A stretch of DNA of 17,964 bases from CAYMRB01 sp964392615 (GCA_964392615.1 CAYMRB010000190.1:1-17964), one strand, 5' to 3'. Positions 1 to 9,529 are shown, counted from the stretch's first letter. Program-made: numbers and translations. The notes: generated by a model not told the origin, from the sequence alone.

Positions 1-1
1 T

Positions 2-3000
2 GCGGAGAGCGTGGAGCGCACCGTGTACTGGACCCTGACCGATCCGTTCGGCAATCAGGTGTTTCCGCGATACGAGATCCGACGCGGCGATCACGGACCG
101 TTCACGCTGGCCCCTGGCACGTACACGATCACGGTCGACGCCAACGGCCCCGCGACTCCCGGCTTCGCGTTCCGTGTACGGCAGGTCGCGGCTCACCCGG
201 AGAGCGTCATCGCGATCGGTGACGTCGTCGACGAAACGCTCGGTCTCGGCGAGACACGTCGCTACGCATTCGACGTTCCGGCCGGCGGCGCCCGGCTGCT
301 CTTCGACAACCAGCTCGACGCACCCTCGGCGCGATGGAGCCTGTTCGACGCGGCCGGCCAGGCGGTCTTCAGCGACCTGACGCTCCGCTCCGATGTCGCC
401 TCGGTGGCTCTGGCCGGCGGTACGTGTCACCTCGACGTGCGCGCTCTCGAAGTCGACGTGCCGGTGCTGTTCCAGGTGCGTCCGACGGTGACGCGAGTCG
501 TCGACCTCGCGCTCGACGAGGTCGTCGAGGATACGCTCGGCGACGGGACCCCGAACGGCCTCGCGATCTATCGCTTCGACGTCGTCGAGGGAGAGACTAT
601 CTTCGTCGACAGCATCGTTGGCAGCCGCACGGCTCTGTGGACCTTGCGCGACGAGCGCGGAGAGTCGGCCGGCCTGGTCGAGAGGGTGCGTTCGGACTCG
701 AGTCAGGGGCCGTTCGATCTCGCAGCCGGATCGTACGAGCTCACGCTCGAGCCTTCCACCACGGTGGCCGCGCCGTTCTACTCGTTCGCGGTGCGGCGCG
801 TTCCTGTCGACCTCGCGCCGACCGCGCTGCGAGCCGATCCGCCCGCGGTCGAGGCGGGCTTCTCGACCGACATCGAGATCTCGTGGACTATCGAGAACCG
901 CGCCGGAGCAGAGACGATCGACCTCGGCGACTGGATCGATCGAGTCGTCCTATCGTCGGATGACGTTCTCGGCGACGCGGACGACATCGTGCTCGACTCG
1001 TTCGCGCAGTCCGGCAGCGTGCCGCCGCGCGAGACGTACGAGCGCACCGAAGTCGTGACGGTCCCGGCAGCGCTCCCGATGGGCCACTACCGGCTCTTCG
1101 TAGTCACCGACGCCGACGACCAGATCGAGGAGGTCGGCTCCGAGGACAACAACGCGCTCTCGGTGCCGTTCAGCTTGCTCGCGTCGACCGACGACGCTGG
1201 CTGCGTGGAGTTCGACCTCCGCGACGGCGAGTCCTTCCCGGCCGGCACCCTGCTCACTCTGAGCGGACGGGCCCTCGGGCTCGGACGGACGACGAACGTG
1301 CTCTACATCGTCGATGTGTCGACCAGCACGCAGCAGGTCTGCGGGCTCGACTGCAACTTCGACGGTGCGCTCGGACCGGAAGACGACCTCAACGAGGACA
1401 ACGGCGCCGGCAATCCGAACGGAGAGTGCGAGTTCGGTTCGATCCTCGACTGCGAGCTCGGCGCCGTGCTACGGACGAGCGAGGTGCTCGGCAGCCGGCC
1501 GGGCGTGCACCAGTCGGTGATCCTGTTCGCGGCGTTCGCCGAGTCGATGGATCTCGGGCCGGACGACGAGCGACAGCACTGGCTCGCACCGCACGACCGC
1601 GACGCGGATGAGAGCGGCGTGGCCGACATGGACGAAGCGCTGCGCAGCGTATTCGCGGTCGGTGGCGCGTTCTGCAATATGGGCGCCGGCGCGACGCTGT
1701 TCACGCGAGTCCAGACCCGCTGCGGCACCAACTTCGACATCGCGATCGACGCGGCAGAAGAGGCGCTGTCCGCGGCGCGACCCGCCGATCGGAACATCGT
1801 CCTGTTCCTGACGGACGGCGAGCCCAGCGAGGACAACGTGCCGGTGTACGACGCCCTGCAAGCGCTCGGCGACCACGCGATCGACTTCACCGGGCTCCAG
1901 ATCGGCAACCCCGACGTGACTCCGGACCTCCAGCGCGTCGCCGATCTCATCGACGAGCATCCCGACTCGACGGGAGCCGCGCGCGCCGTCCTCGACGCCA
2001 ACGATCTCGCCGTCGAGACGCTGCGCAGCTTCGACACGGTCGCCGTGACCGTCAACGGTCGAGCAGCCGTCGTCGACGCCGCCGGCGCGTTCTTCCATCC
2101 GGTCGTGATCGAGCCCGGCGCGAACGAGTTCGAGGTCACCGTCTTCGACGTCGGTGGCGGCAGCTGCACCCGTACCGTGACGATCGTCGGCACGACGGAC
2201 GACGGCGACGAGTTCGAGGACTACTCGGATGTGACGACGTCGATCGACGCCGAGTACGAGAACACGCGATTCGATCGCCGCGCTGGACGGCTCGTCGTCC
2301 AAGCCCGCGCGTGCAACGTCGACGAGTTTCCGATCGACGGGCCGCTGCTGATGGTCATAGAGCGGTTCACCGAGCCAGGCGTTACCGCGGCCAATCCGGA
2401 CGGCTTCACGCCCGACGGCAAGCCGTACTGGGTGTTCGGCGCGGACGGCGAGTCGATCGGTCCGGGCACCTGTACCGATCCGCGAACGCTTCTGTTCGCC
2501 GACGCGGGGCGCGTTCGGGTCGACTTCGACGTGTCGTGGCTGGCGCCGATCAACCAGGCACCGACGTTCGTGACCGTGCCGACGTCGGTGGCGATCGTCG
2601 ACCATGCCTACACGTACACCGCGCGCGCCGAAGATCCGGACGGCGACGTGGTGACGTACGCCGTCAACGCGGCTCCCGAAGGATTGACGATCGGCGCGGA
2701 GAGCGGAGTCTTGTCGTGGCATCCGGACGCCGACGACATCGGCACGCATGTCGTGACGCTCGTCGCGAGCGACGGCCGTGGCGGTCGCGCCAAACAGCGC
2801 TTCGCGCTCGAGGTCCTCAGCGGCGATGCGAATCGACCGCCGACGTTCACGACGCTCCCCCCGACGAGGGTGTCGGCCGGTGCTCCGTATCGCTACGTGG
2901 CCGCCGCCGAGGATCTCGATGACGACCCGCTGACGTTCTCGAAGACCGCCGGCCCGGACGGGCTGACGGTCGACGCCGTGGGCATCGTCGAGTGGGACCT

Positions 3001-6000
3001 CGCCGTGTCCGGAGAGCACGCCGTCGGCATCGCGGTCTCCGACGGTCGCGGCGGCGAGTCCGAGCAGACGTTCACGCTGACCGTCGGCGCGCGCTCGAAC
3101 AACGCGAACGCGCCGTCGCTGTTCGGCACGCCGCCGACGCTCGCGGTCCTCGGCAGCTTCTACTTCTACCAGCCGGCCGCCGGAGACCTCGACGAAGGCG
3201 ACACGCTGACGTTCGCACTCCTCACAGCGCCCGCGGGCATGATGATCGAGCCCGACACCGGCCGCGTGGCGTGGACGCCGCGCACGGAGCAGTTGGGCAC
3301 GCATCCCGTCACCTTGATCGTGTCGGACGAGGCCGGTGCGTCGGCGTCGCAATCGTGGAACGTCGAGCTCGTCGCCGAGCCGGTCAATCGACCTCCAGTC
3401 GTGTCTTCGGTGCCGGTCTTCGATGCGACGACCGACGTCGCGTACGAGTACGACGTCGACGGCTTCGACCTCGACGGTCAGCTGATCATGTTCCAGCTCG
3501 CGACGGCACCCGACGGCATGTCGATCGACGCCGCGAGCGGCCTCGTGACGTGGACGCCGAGCGCTGCGGGCCTCGTCGTCGCCACCGTGCACGTCGTCGA
3601 TCCGCTGGGCGCCGTCGGCAGCCAATCGTGGGAGATCGTCGTGCGCTTGCCCAACCGGGCGCCGGTGATCGAGACCGAGCCCGTCGTCGATGGACGCGCG
3701 GGAATGACCTATCGCTACGACGTCCACGCGTCGGACGCGGACGGTGACGAGCTCGAGTACACCGTGACGACCGGGCCGTTCGACATGATCGCCGTCGCGC
3801 GTTCCGGCCTCGTCACGTGGACGCCGAGTGCCGAAGACGTCGGAGAGCACCCGGTGATCGTCGTCGTCGTCGACGGCCGTGGCGGATCCGACCTGCAGGA
3901 GTTCGTCGTGACCGTCGCGGCAGACGACGAGGCGCCCGAGGTCGCGCTGTCCGTATCGCGCGATCCGGGTCGGGTCGGCGAGGAGGTGCGCATCTGCGTC
4001 GAGGCGGCGGACGACGTCGGCATCGCCGAACGCGCGCTGACGATCGACGGCGAGCCGCCCCCTCTCGACGCGTTCGGCTGCGCGACCTACGTGCCCACAG
4101 AAGTCGGCGAGTTGACCCTCCGGGCGACGGCGACGGACCGCTCGGGCAACGAGTCGAGCGTCGAGCGGCCCCTGCTCGTTATCGGCGACCAGCCGACCGA
4201 CGCGCCGGTCGTGACGCTCGTCGGCCCCGATCCGCAGAGCGTGCTGACGGCGCCGACCGCGATCGTCGCGAGCATCTCGGACGAGACGCCGGAAATCCTG
4301 ACGTGGACGGTCCAGATCTCTCCAAGCGACGACGAATCGTTCGAGGTCATCGCGACCGGCTCCGGAGCGGTCGACAGCGACGTCGTCGCGACGATCGACA
4401 CGACGCGGCATCCGAACGGCGTGTACCGCGTGCAGATCGTCGCGAACGACGGAGAGCAGACCGGCGGCATCGAGGTCGAGTACTCGGTCTCCGGCGATCT
4501 GAAGATCGGCAACTTCACGATGGCTTTCGTCGACATCGCGTTGCCGATCGGCGGCGTGCCGATGTCGGTCGTGCGCCGATACGACAGCATCGACACCTCG
4601 CCGGGCGACTTCGGTGCCGGCTGGCGACTCGCGCTTCCCGGCGATGTGACCGACAGCGCGCGGGAGTCGCGCACCGGCAACGGCCTGGTCGACCTGCTGT
4701 CCACCGAGCCGTTCCGCGCCGGCACGCGTGTCTTCGTCACGCGGCCGGACGGAGGGCGCTCCGGCTTCACGTTCGTTCCGACTCCGACGGGTCACCCCAC
4801 CGCGTTCCTCTTCGCTCCATCGTTCGAGCCCGACCCCGGCGTCGAGGACAGCCTCGAGGTCATCGAGCCGGCTGGCGGCTTCTTCTTCTTCGGCGGCGTC
4901 GCGACGCAGCTCGGCGTGCCGTACAACCCGCGCAAGTACCGACTGACGACGGCGGACGGGTTCGCGTACACGATCGACGAGAACGCTGGACTCGAGCTCA
5001 TCGCCGACCGCGCGGGCAATACCGTCGAGGTCCGCGAGGACGGCCTGTTCAGCTCTCTCGGGCCGGCGATTCGGTTCGAGCGGGACGACAGCGGTCGCAT
5101 CACACGCGTCGTCGAGCCCGACGGCGATCCGAACGACGACGTCGACCCGCTGTCGGTGTCGTACGTCTATGACGACATCGGCAACCTGATCGCATTCGCC
5201 GACGAGGCCGGTGTCGAGACGGAGTACTTCTACGAGTCGGATGCGTTTCCGCACCACGTGACGCGCATCGTCGACCCGCTCGGCCGACCCGTCGCGCGCA
5301 ACGTCTACGACGAGGACGGCCGGCTAATCGCGTTCTGCGGCGCCGATGGCGACCCGGACACGCTCGAGGGCTGCACGAGCTACGAACGAGACATCGGTGT
5401 CGACGGCGTCGTCACGACCGTGTTCGACGGACGCGGTCAGCGTACGGACCTGTTCTACGACGCGGACGGCAACGTCGTGCGCGAGGTACGTGAGGTTGAC
5501 GGCGAGACGTTCGAGTACGAGCGCACCTACGTCGACGGTCGGCTCGTCGAGGACATCGACCCGGCCGGCAACCGTACGACGTACGGCTACGACGAGCGGG
5601 GCCGTCGCACGAGCGTCACCGACGCGGGCGGCCGTACGTCGACGTTCGAGTACGGCGACTGCGGCAAGCTCGTCCGCGAGTGCGACCCACAGGGCAACTG
5701 CAAGTCGTACGAGTACGACGCGAGCTGCAACCGCATCGCCGAGGTCGACGCGCTCGGCCATCGCGTCGAGATCGGCTACGACGCTGCGGGCTCGAAGACG
5801 AGCCACACGGACGCGCTCGGCAACGCATGGACCTACGAGTACGACGACTCGGGCCGCGGCTCGCGCATCGTCGATCCGCAGGGCAGCGTCGAGACGTACG
5901 ACGCCGACGACGCCGGCCGGCTGCGCGCCACCGTCGACCGCCTCGGCCGACGCATCGAGTACGAGTACGACGACGCCGGTCGCGTGACGGTCGAGAGGTG

Positions 6001-7603
6001 GATGACGGATCCGCCGCGTGAGCTCGTGATCGAGTACGACGCTGCCGGAGAGATCGTCAGCGCATCGGACGAGGACAGCTCGATCGCGATCGAATACTGG
6101 CAGTCGGGCCTGATGAAGAGCGTGACGACGCAGGTGACCGGCGGACCCGCCGTGACGATCACGTACGGCCTTCCGGACGGCGCCGACTCGTCCAGCGGCT
6201 ACGACGGCGCGCGCAACGTGTCACGCGTGCACGATTCGTTCGGCGGCCTGACCGAGTACGAGTACGACGGCCTCGGCCGACTCGTCTCGATCCGCCAGTC
6301 CGGCGACGGCGTCCAGCCGAAGCGCGTCGACCGCGTTCTCGACGCGGCCGGCCTCGTGCGCGAGCTGCGCCGCTACGCGGATCTCGACGCCCAGAGCCCG
6401 GTCACGACCACGCTCTTCGACTACGACTGCGGCGGCTGTCCGTCGCGACTCGCGTCGATCGAACATCGCCGTGCGGCGGACGACAGCGTGATCCATGCGC
6501 TTGCGTTCGACCGCAGCGACGCGGGCGACATCGTCCGCATGACCGACGCGGAGGGCGTGCACGATTACACGTACGACGGCGCTCGCCGGCTGCTGTCCGT
6601 GGATCACCCCGACGGCGGCGCGCAGCCCGACGAGTCGTACACGTACGACGCTGCGGGCAATCGACTGACGAGCCATCGGGGCGCCAGCACGTATTCGTAC
6701 GAGGAGGGCGGCGCCGGCAATCGACTCGTCGAGGATGCGACCTGGTCGTACGAGTACGACGCGGCCGGCAATCTCGTCCGGCGGACCGACACCACGACGG
6801 GCGAGCGCGACGTGTACCGCTACGACTACCGCGACCGACTCGTCGGCGTCGAGAGGCGCAACGCGCTCGACGAGGTGACGAGCGAGACCGTCTACACCTA
6901 CGACCTCGCAGACCGACGATTGCGCCGCGATCGCGACGGCGAGATCACGTACTGGGTCTGGGAGCGCGACCACCCGATCATCGAGCTCGACGGCGATGGT
7001 GACGTCACCACCCGCCGCCTGTTTGGCCCCCGGGTCGACGAGGTCCTCGCGGACGAGCACGACGGCGAGACGCGTTGGTTCCTGACCGACCCGGTCGGCA
7101 CCGTGCGCGATCTCGTCGGCGACGACGGCGCCGTCCTCGATCACTACGCCTACGACTCGTTCGGCGACCTGCTAGCACACTCGGATACAGATGTCGCGAA
7201 CTCGATCCTCTTCCAAGGGCGCGAGTTCGACGCGCAGACAGGGCTCGGGTACTTCCGAGCGCGCTACTACTCGGCGCAGGCGGGCCGGTTCCTCGCCGAG
7301 GATCCGATCGAACCGTTCGACTACACGTTTGCGAACAACGGCCCGCTGACGTTCGGCGACCCGAGCGGCCGGACCGTGGCGATCTTCTACGCGTGCAAGG
7401 CAGCCGCGATCGCGCTTCAGGCGCAGGGCATCGAAGAGTCCCTCGGAGCGCCGCTGCGTGACGCCTACACCGCGATCGCCGAGAGCGTCGCGACCGGCGA
7501 GGCGGCCGCGTCGGGACAGTCTCTCGCGGAGAAGATCCTGAAGGGCCTCAAGAGCTTCCTCGAGGGCAAAATCAAGCCCGGCCTGCAGTGTGCTGGGCCT
7601 TGA
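2..7603 (+). CDS. Giant multidomain surface protein: vWA, CARDB, Ig-like and RHS/YD repeats (5' partial)
   Basis: The frame is open to the left edge, so the true start lies upstream. Residues are numbered here from the GTG at 11. Domains in order: three degenerate PPC-like beta repeats of about 90-100 aa (1-265, the first cut); CARDB (about 270-395); a vWA domain (about 430-680) with MIDAS D435-V-S437-T-S439 and a second D602-G; an unnamed beta-sandwich (about 740-845); five He_PIG/cadherin-like repeats starting at 848, 941, 1033, 1126 and 1215; two Ig-like modules (about 1310-1495); the RHS entry segment with VVRRYDS and FGAGW (from about 1497); many YD repeats (about 1715-2330); and the RHS core with GREFDAQTGLGYFRARYYS from 2403 and DPSG near 2450. 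A 78-aa variable tip follows. RHS shells of known proteins enclose or display a C-terminal polypeptide. Extracellular location and an adhesive or display role are inferred. The next gene starts 20 nt downstream. Confidence 0.93.
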   Translation, partial: AESVERTVYWTLTDPFGNQVFPRYEIRRGDHGPFTLAPGTYTITVDANGPATPGFAFRVRQVAAHPESVIAIGDVVDETLGLGETRRYAFDVPAGGARLLFDNQLDAPSARWSLFDAAGQAVFSDLTLRSDVASVALAGGTCHLDVRALEVDVPVLFQVRPTVTRVVDLALDEVVEDTLGDGTPNGLAIYRFDVVEGETIFVDSIVGSRTALWTLRDERGESAGLVERVRSDSSQGPFDLAAGSYELTLEPSTTVAAPFYSFAVRRVPVDLAPTALRADPPAVEAGFSTDIEISWTIENRAGAETIDLGDWIDRVVLSSDDVLGDADDIVLDSFAQSGSVPPRETYERTEVVTVPAALPMGHYRLFVVTDADDQIEEVGSEDNNALSVPFSLLASTDDAGCVEFDLRDGESFPAGTLLTLSGRALGLGRTTNVLYIVDVSTSTQQVCGLDCNFDGALGPEDDLNEDNGAGNPNGECEFGSILDCELGAVLRTSEVLGSRPGVHQSVILFAAFAESMDLGPDDERQHWLAPHDRDADESGVADMDEALRSVFAVGGAFCNMGAGATLFTRVQTRCGTNFDIAIDAAEEALSAARPADRNIVLFLTDGEPSEDNVPVYDALQALGDHAIDFTGLQIGNPDVTPDLQRVADLIDEHPDSTGAARAVLDANDLAVETLRSFDTVAVTVNGRAAVVDAAGAFFHPVVIEPGANEFEVTVFDVGGGSCTRTVTIVGTTDDGDEFEDYSDVTTSIDAEYENTRFDRRAGRLVVQARACNVDEFPIDGPLLMVIERFTEPGVTAANPDGFTPDGKPYWVFGADGESIGPGTCTDPRTLLFADAGRVRVDFDVSWLAPINQAPTFVTVPTSVAIVDHAYTYTARAEDPDGDVVTYAVNAAPEGLTIGAESGVLSWHPDADDIGTHVVTLVASDGRGGRAKQRFALEVLSGDANRPPTFTTLPPTRVSAGAPYRYVAAAEDLDDDPLTFSKTAGPDGLTVDAVGIVEWDLAVSGEHAVGIAVSDGRGGESEQTFTLTVGARSNNANAPSLFGTPPTLAVLGSFYFYQPAAGDLDEGDTLTFALLTAPAGMMIEPDTGRVAWTPRTEQLGTHPVTLIVSDEAGASASQSWNVELVAEPVNRPPVVSSVPVFDATTDVAYEYDVDGFDLDGQLIMFQLATAPDGMSIDAASGLVTWTPSAAGLVVATVHVVDPLGAVGSQSWEIVVRLPNRAPVIETEPVVDGRAGMTYRYDVHASDADGDELEYTVTTGPFDMIAVARSGLVTWTPSAEDVGEHPVIVVVVDGRGGSDLQEFVVTVAADDEAPEVALSVSRDPGRVGEEVRICVEAADDVGIAERALTIDGEPPPLDAFGCATYVPTEVGELTLRATATDRSGNESSVERPLLVIGDQPTDAPVVTLVGPDPQSVLTAPTAIVASISDETPEILTWTVQISPSDDESFEVIATGSGAVDSDVVATIDTTRHPNGVYRVQIVANDGEQTGGIEVEYSVSGDLKIGNFTMAFVDIALPIGGVPMSVVRRYDSIDTSPGDFGAGWRLALPGDVTDSARESRTGNGLVDLLSTEPFRAGTRVFVTRPDGGRSGFTFVPTPTGHPTAFLFAPSFEPDPGVEDSLEVIEPAGGFFFFGGVATQLGVPYNPRKYRLTTADGFAYTIDENAGLELIADRAGNTVEVREDGLFSSLGPAIRFERDDSGRITRVVEPDGDPNDDVDPLSVSYVYDDIGNLIAFADEAGVETEYFYESDAFPHHVTRIVDPLGRPVARNVYDEDGRLIAFCGADGDPDTLEGCTSYERDIGVDGVVTTVFDGRGQRTDLFYDADGNVVREVREVDGETFEYERTYVDGRLVEDIDPAGNRTTYGYDERGRRTSVTDAGGRTSTFEYGDCGKLVRECDPQGNCKSYEYDASCNRIAEVDALGHRVEIGYDAAGSKTSHTDALGNAWTYEYDDSGRGSRIVDPQGSVETYDADDAGRLRATVDRLGRRIEYEYDDAGRVTVERWMTDPPRELVIEYDAAGEIVSASDEDSSIAIEYWQSGLMKSVTTQVTGGPAVTITYGLPDGADSSSGYDGARNVSRVHDSFGGLTEYEYDGLGRLVSIRQSGDGVQPKRVDRVLDAAGLVRELRRYADLDAQSPVTTTLFDYDCGGCPSRLASIEHRRAADDSVIHALAFDRSDAGDIVRMTDAEGVHDYTYDGARRLLSVDHPDGGAQPDESYTYDAAGNRLTSHRGASTYSYEEGGAGNRLVEDATWSYEYDAAGNLVRRTDTTTGERDVYRYDYRDRLVGVERRNALDEVTSETVYTYDLADRRLRRDRDGEITYWVWERDHPIIELDGDGDVTTRRLFGPRVDEVLADEHDGETRWFLTDPVGTVRDLVGDDGAVLDHYAYDSFGDLLAHSDTDVANSILFQGREFDAQTGLGYFRARYYSAQAGRFLAEDPIEPFDYTFANNGPLTFGDPSGRTVAIFYACKAAAIALQAQGIEESLGAPLRDAYTAIAESVATGEAAASGQSLAEKILKGLKSFLEGKIKPGLQCAGP

Positions 7604-7610
7604 TCGCAAA

Positions 7611-7615
7611 AGGGA
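7611..7615 (+). promoter_or_regulatory. Ribosome binding site that sets the start at 7624
   Basis: AGGGA, preceded by AAA, lies 8 nt before the ATG at 7624. It favours that ATG over an in-frame GTG at 7588, which lies inside the upstream coding region. Starting at the ATG also puts a signal peptide at the N-terminus. Confidence 0.6.
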
Positions 7616-7623
7616 CCACGACC

Positions 7624-9384
7624 ATGACGACGCACTCTCCGCAGAATCGGACGAGCATCACGACGCTGACAATCCTGACGCTCGCGCTGTCCGTCGCACC
7701 GGCAACGATCGACGCCGGGCCGCCGTGCGCGACGAAGCGCGTGGCGCTTCTCGAGAGTTCGGATGGCCTCGTGCCGACCGTGCGGCGCTCGCCGTGCGCT
7801 CGCCGTGCACTGGCCCGCGGTGGCCGCGTCGCGGGCGGCGTCTTCGAGAACGGCGACTTCGCGGCCGGACTCGATGGATGGACCGCGAGCGAGTCGGGCG
7901 GCGAAGTGGCGCCGGGATCGGTCGTCGCCGACGGTGACGACGCGGTCGTCTCGGAGGGCGACTCGTTCCTCGTCACACTCGAGCAGACGTTCGACATGCC
8001 GGCGTTCGCGACCGAGCTGTCGGTCGACGTCGTCGGCGACCCGGGGTTCGACCTGAGCGACAACTTCATACCCGACGCGTTCGAGGTCTCGCTGCTCGAC
8101 GCGGCCGCGTTTCCGGTCGTCGCGCCATGGGACGTCACCGCGACGTCCGTCTTCAACTTGCAGGAGGACGGCTCGACCCACGTCGGCGACGGGGCGAGCT
8201 GGGACGGAACGCGACTCGTCGTCGATCTTTCCGCCGTATCTCCTGGGGAGACGGTCACGCTTTACCTCGACTTCATCGGCGCCGACGCCGACACGGCCGG
8301 CGCGCTGCGGATCGACGGTGTCTCGATCGCGCGAGACGTCCCCGCGGACAGCTTCCGGCGCGGTGACGTCGACGGCGACGGCACACGCGACGCCGCGGAT
8401 CGCGACGCGCTCTTCGCCGAGCTCTTCGAGTCCGGCCCCGGCGCCGCCGACTGCCTCGGCATGCCCAGCGACGACGCCGGCGACGCGAACGACAACGAGG
8501 TGCGCACGATCGCGGACTGGCTAGCTGTGCGCGCGGTCGTCGAGGCCGGCGCCTCGCTCCTCGAACCGTTCGACGCGTGCGGCCTCGACTCGGACGACGA
8601 CCTACGCGGCTTCGATGCCGTCGATCCCGACTTCATCGTCACCGCCGGCGAGCTCGCGATCGTGCCGCCGGTCGGGGCGGAGGATCGTGATCTAGAGCTG
8701 CCGGTCGTCGTCGCGTCACCACTGCCGGTCGCCGGCGCGACGTTGATCCTCGAGTTCGACTCGAGCTCGCTGACGCCGTTCGATCCGGCTGAAGACGGCG
8801 CCGATCTATTCACACCAGCAGCCGGCACCTCGCTCGCCATCGTCGACGGCGACCGCCTCGTGCTGAGCGTGTGGGCAAACGAGGCAGGCGGGACGATCGC
8901 CGACGGCGCTCCGGACGATCTGCAGACAATCGGCACGCTGCGATTCCACATCGAGGACTTCGCGATCGTACGCCCGTTCGTGTGGGCCGACGAGCACGAG
9001 GTCGCGGGCTTCACGTACCGGGCGACGATCGTCGACGACGCGTTCGGCGATCACCACCCGAGCGCAGCGTCAGGCGAGCACGAGTTCGTACGCGGGAACT
9101 CGAACAACGACGCCCGCGTCGACCTGTCGGACTCGGTCTACACACTCAACTACCTGTTCATCGGTGGTGAGGAGCCGAACTGCCTCGACGCGGCCGACTC
9201 GAACAACGACTCGAGGGTCGACATCTCGGATGGCGTCTACAGCCTGAACTTCCTGTTCCTCGGCGGTCCCCCGATTCCGCCGCCCTACCCGGCGTGTGGT
9301 CTCGATGAAGGGCCGGTGGACTTGCTCGGCTGCCGCGATTGTTCGTGTGGCCCGTATCCGCAGGGCCATCCGTGCAATCCTTGA
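7624..9384 (+). CDS. Secreted protein with jelly-roll, cohesin-like and dockerin-like modules
   Basis: 586 aa. The ATG at 7624 is chosen for its ribosome binding site and signal peptide (residues 1 to about 31, hydrophobic core TILTLALSVA, probable cleavage near IDA-G). An Arg-rich linker (about 40-70) precedes a jelly-roll domain (about 72-238) that starts with the NGDF...GW signature of carbohydrate-binding-like modules. Two EF-hand/dockerin-like loops follow, D248-V-D-G-D-G...D259 and D287-A-N-D-N...D298. A beta domain at about 342-446 (GELAIVPPV...LPVAGATLILEFD) resembles cohesins. A C-terminal dockerin-like pair has loops at 492-503 and 525-536, each followed by a Y-x-LN-[YF]-LF helix. 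A Cys-rich tail ends the protein. In cellulosomes cohesin binds dockerin; in planctomycetes such modules occur without cellulosomes and their partners are mostly unknown. No catalytic domain was seen. The 20-nt gap to the RHS gene suggests co-transcription. The cohesin call is moderate; the dockerin-like repeats are clear. Confidence 0.85.
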   Translation: MTTHSPQNRTSITTLTILTLALSVAPATIDAGPPCATKRVALLESSDGLVPTVRRSPCARRALARGGRVAGGVFENGDFAAGLDGWTASESGGEVAPGSVVADGDDAVVSEGDSFLVTLEQTFDMPAFATELSVDVVGDPGFDLSDNFIPDAFEVSLLDAAAFPVVAPWDVTATSVFNLQEDGSTHVGDGASWDGTRLVVDLSAVSPGETVTLYLDFIGADADTAGALRIDGVSIARDVPADSFRRGDVDGDGTRDAADRDALFAELFESGPGAADCLGMPSDDAGDANDNEVRTIADWLAVRAVVEAGASLLEPFDACGLDSDDDLRGFDAVDPDFIVTAGELAIVPPVGAEDRDLELPVVVASPLPVAGATLILEFDSSSLTPFDPAEDGADLFTPAAGTSLAIVDGDRLVLSVWANEAGGTIADGAPDDLQTIGTLRFHIEDFAIVRPFVWADEHEVAGFTYRATIVDDAFGDHHPSAASGEHEFVRGNSNNDARVDLSDSVYTLNYLFIGGEEPNCLDAADSNNDSRVDISDGVYSLNFLFLGGPPIPPPYPACGLDEGPVDLLGCRDCSCGPYPQGHPCNP

Positions 9385-9529
9385 GTCGTGCGGGATCCGA
9401 GACGTTCGTTCGGCCCCCCGGGCTGCACAGCGCGCGCGGCTCCTTCCTGGTAGCCGGTCGGTCGTCGACACCGAAGCGAGACCACCGTCACGGGAACCTC
9501 CCGCGCCGAAGGGGCGGCGACATTCACAC

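Noticed and set aside
3817..5172. A 451-codon plus-strand frame inside the RHS gene
   Set aside because: It is a +1/+2 shadow of the Ig-like/RHS region, dominated by Arg, with no start signal.
1469..5257. A 1262-codon open frame on the minus strand inside the RHS gene
   Set aside because: It is antisense to clear domain-bearing sequence. Its product is Arg/Asp/Val-rich low-complexity with no domain or signal, typical of the mirror frame of high-GC coding DNA.
2..9384. A polymorphic toxin-immunity locus
   Set aside because: The RHS core and tip are present, but no known toxin fold can be read in the tip and no small immunity-like gene follows. The neighbour is a 586-aa secreted modular protein.
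7624..9384. A cellulosome component with catalytic activity
   Set aside because: Dockerin-like and cohesin-like modules are present, but no glycoside hydrolase or other catalytic domain is visible, and such modules are common in planctomycetes without cellulosomes.
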